Source: DATHSN01 sp035464115 (GTDB lineage: Bacteria > Actinomycetota > Acidimicrobiia > Acidimicrobiales > SKKL01). Taken from it: 5,724 nt of DNA. Positions 5,404 through 5,724 of the stretch are shown piece after piece. Every line of letters starts with the position of its first letter. Positions within the stretch are counted from its first letter, which is position 1. Under the pieces are notes generated by a model. That model did not search any database, was not told the DNA's origin, and saw nothing but the letters and a program-made list of their open reading frames with translations. The position numbers and the translations under genes are program-made. The DNA is taken from positions 1 through 5,724 of the forward strand of contig DATHSN010000108.1 of assembly GCA_035464115.1 (NCBI GenBank). Reading direction: 5' to 3'.

Positions 5404-5408
5404 ATGCG

Positions 5409-5724
5409 GTGGCAACCACGTACTTGACCCCAGGTGTGTACGTCGAGGAGGTCCCCTCCGGCTCGGCGACGCTGTCGGCTGGCGCCACGGCGATCGCCGC
5501 CTTCGTCGGCTTCACCGAGAAGCACCCGACCGACGATCCGAACGATCCCGAGGGCCTCAAGCCCCGCATGGTCACGAACTGGTCGCAGTTCGTCGAGCTC
5601 TACGGCGACTTCACGCCGGGGGCCATGCTCCCGCACGCCGTCTACGGCTGGTTCAACAACGGCGGCAGCGTCTGCTACATCGTGCGGATCCCGCACACCC
5701 GCCCGTCCGAGGAGCCGGGTCAGC
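5409..5724 (+). CDS. Contractile tail sheath protein, N-terminal part
   Basis: The open frame gives 105 residues before the window ends. It starts with MATTYLTPGVYVEEVPSGSA, the conserved N-terminus of phage-tail-like sheath proteins (T4 gp18-type; Afp2 and Pvc2 in injection systems). The TPGVYVEE stretch joins neighbouring subunits in the known sheath structures. It continues with ATAIAAFVGFTEKHP (24-38), VTNWSQFVELYGDF (55-68), and HAVYGWFNNGGSVCYIVRI (75-93), all typical of the first sheath domain. Sheath subunits assemble around an inner tube and contract to drive it through a target membrane. The start is the GTG at 5409, backed by GGGAG 5 nt upstream. Full-length sheath proteins are usually 350-500 residues, so most of the gene lies to the right. 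It is probably the first gene of the structural operon. Confidence 0.93.
   Translation, partial: MATTYLTPGVYVEEVPSGSATLSAGATAIAAFVGFTEKHPTDDPNDPEGLKPRMVTNWSQFVELYGDFTPGAMLPHAVYGWFNNGGSVCYIVRIPHTRPSEEPGQ

Larger units (their letters stand above)
5191..5408 (+). other. Sheath-gene leader, rich in inverted repeats, no clear gene
   Basis: These 218 bp lie between the spike-tip stop and the sheath start. By hand count they are about 66% GC, lower than the genes around them. They hold three inverted repeats, two -10-like boxes and five copies of TGACG/CGTCA, listed separately where worthwhile. The short frames across it have no recognisable content. It is the probable promoter and 5' leader of the sheath operon. 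Confidence 0.6.

Noticed and set aside
5212..5427. 71-residue plus-strand frame in the sheath leader
   Set aside because: It overlaps the sheath start, crosses the palindromes, has no Shine-Dalgarno site and shows no family pattern.

Overview
The DNA is very GC-rich (roughly 70% or more by eye). It has GTG starts, Shine-Dalgarno sites close to AGGAGG, a deazaflavin (F420)-type luciferase-like oxidoreductase, a FadD-type acyl-CoA synthetase and a 'septum formation' lipoprotein. This points to a high-GC actinobacterium. Acidimicrobiia is my best guess within that group, but the window has no marker gene to prove it.

The left part (1-2157) looks like ordinary metabolism. The C-terminal end of an acyl-CoA synthetase runs rightward to 313. 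It converges on a leftward two-gene unit: an F420-dependent LLM-class oxidoreductase (2069 to 1164) followed after 3 nt by an alpha/beta hydrolase (1160 to 354). A hairpin lies between the converging genes. The LLM gene has its own Shine-Dalgarno site and a weak promoter candidate. A strong GC hairpin just upstream separates it from the next gene.

The right part (2158-5724) is the edge of a contractile injection system (CIS, the phage-tail-like family that includes Afp, PVC and the Streptomyces CIS). A leftward AAA+ ATPase of the type found in CIS clusters (about 649 aa) is divergent from three rightward genes. These are a septum-formation-type lipoprotein (181 aa), a DUF4280/PAAR-like spike-tip protein (129 aa) and the start of a contractile tail-sheath protein, which runs off the right end. 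The sheath, spike tip and ATPase are three separate hallmarks of one machine. Tube, baseplate, further sheath and effector genes are expected to the right of the window.

The 218 bp between the spike-tip gene and the sheath gene hold no convincing protein gene but are rich in dyad symmetry. They contain a 24-bp interrupted palindrome, a 12-bp palindrome over a possible -35 box, and a perfect 14-bp palindrome. This is the likely control region of the sheath operon and, with the lipoprotein nested in the CIS locus, the part most worth a second look. I see no RNA genes, CRISPR arrays, transposons or attachment sites.
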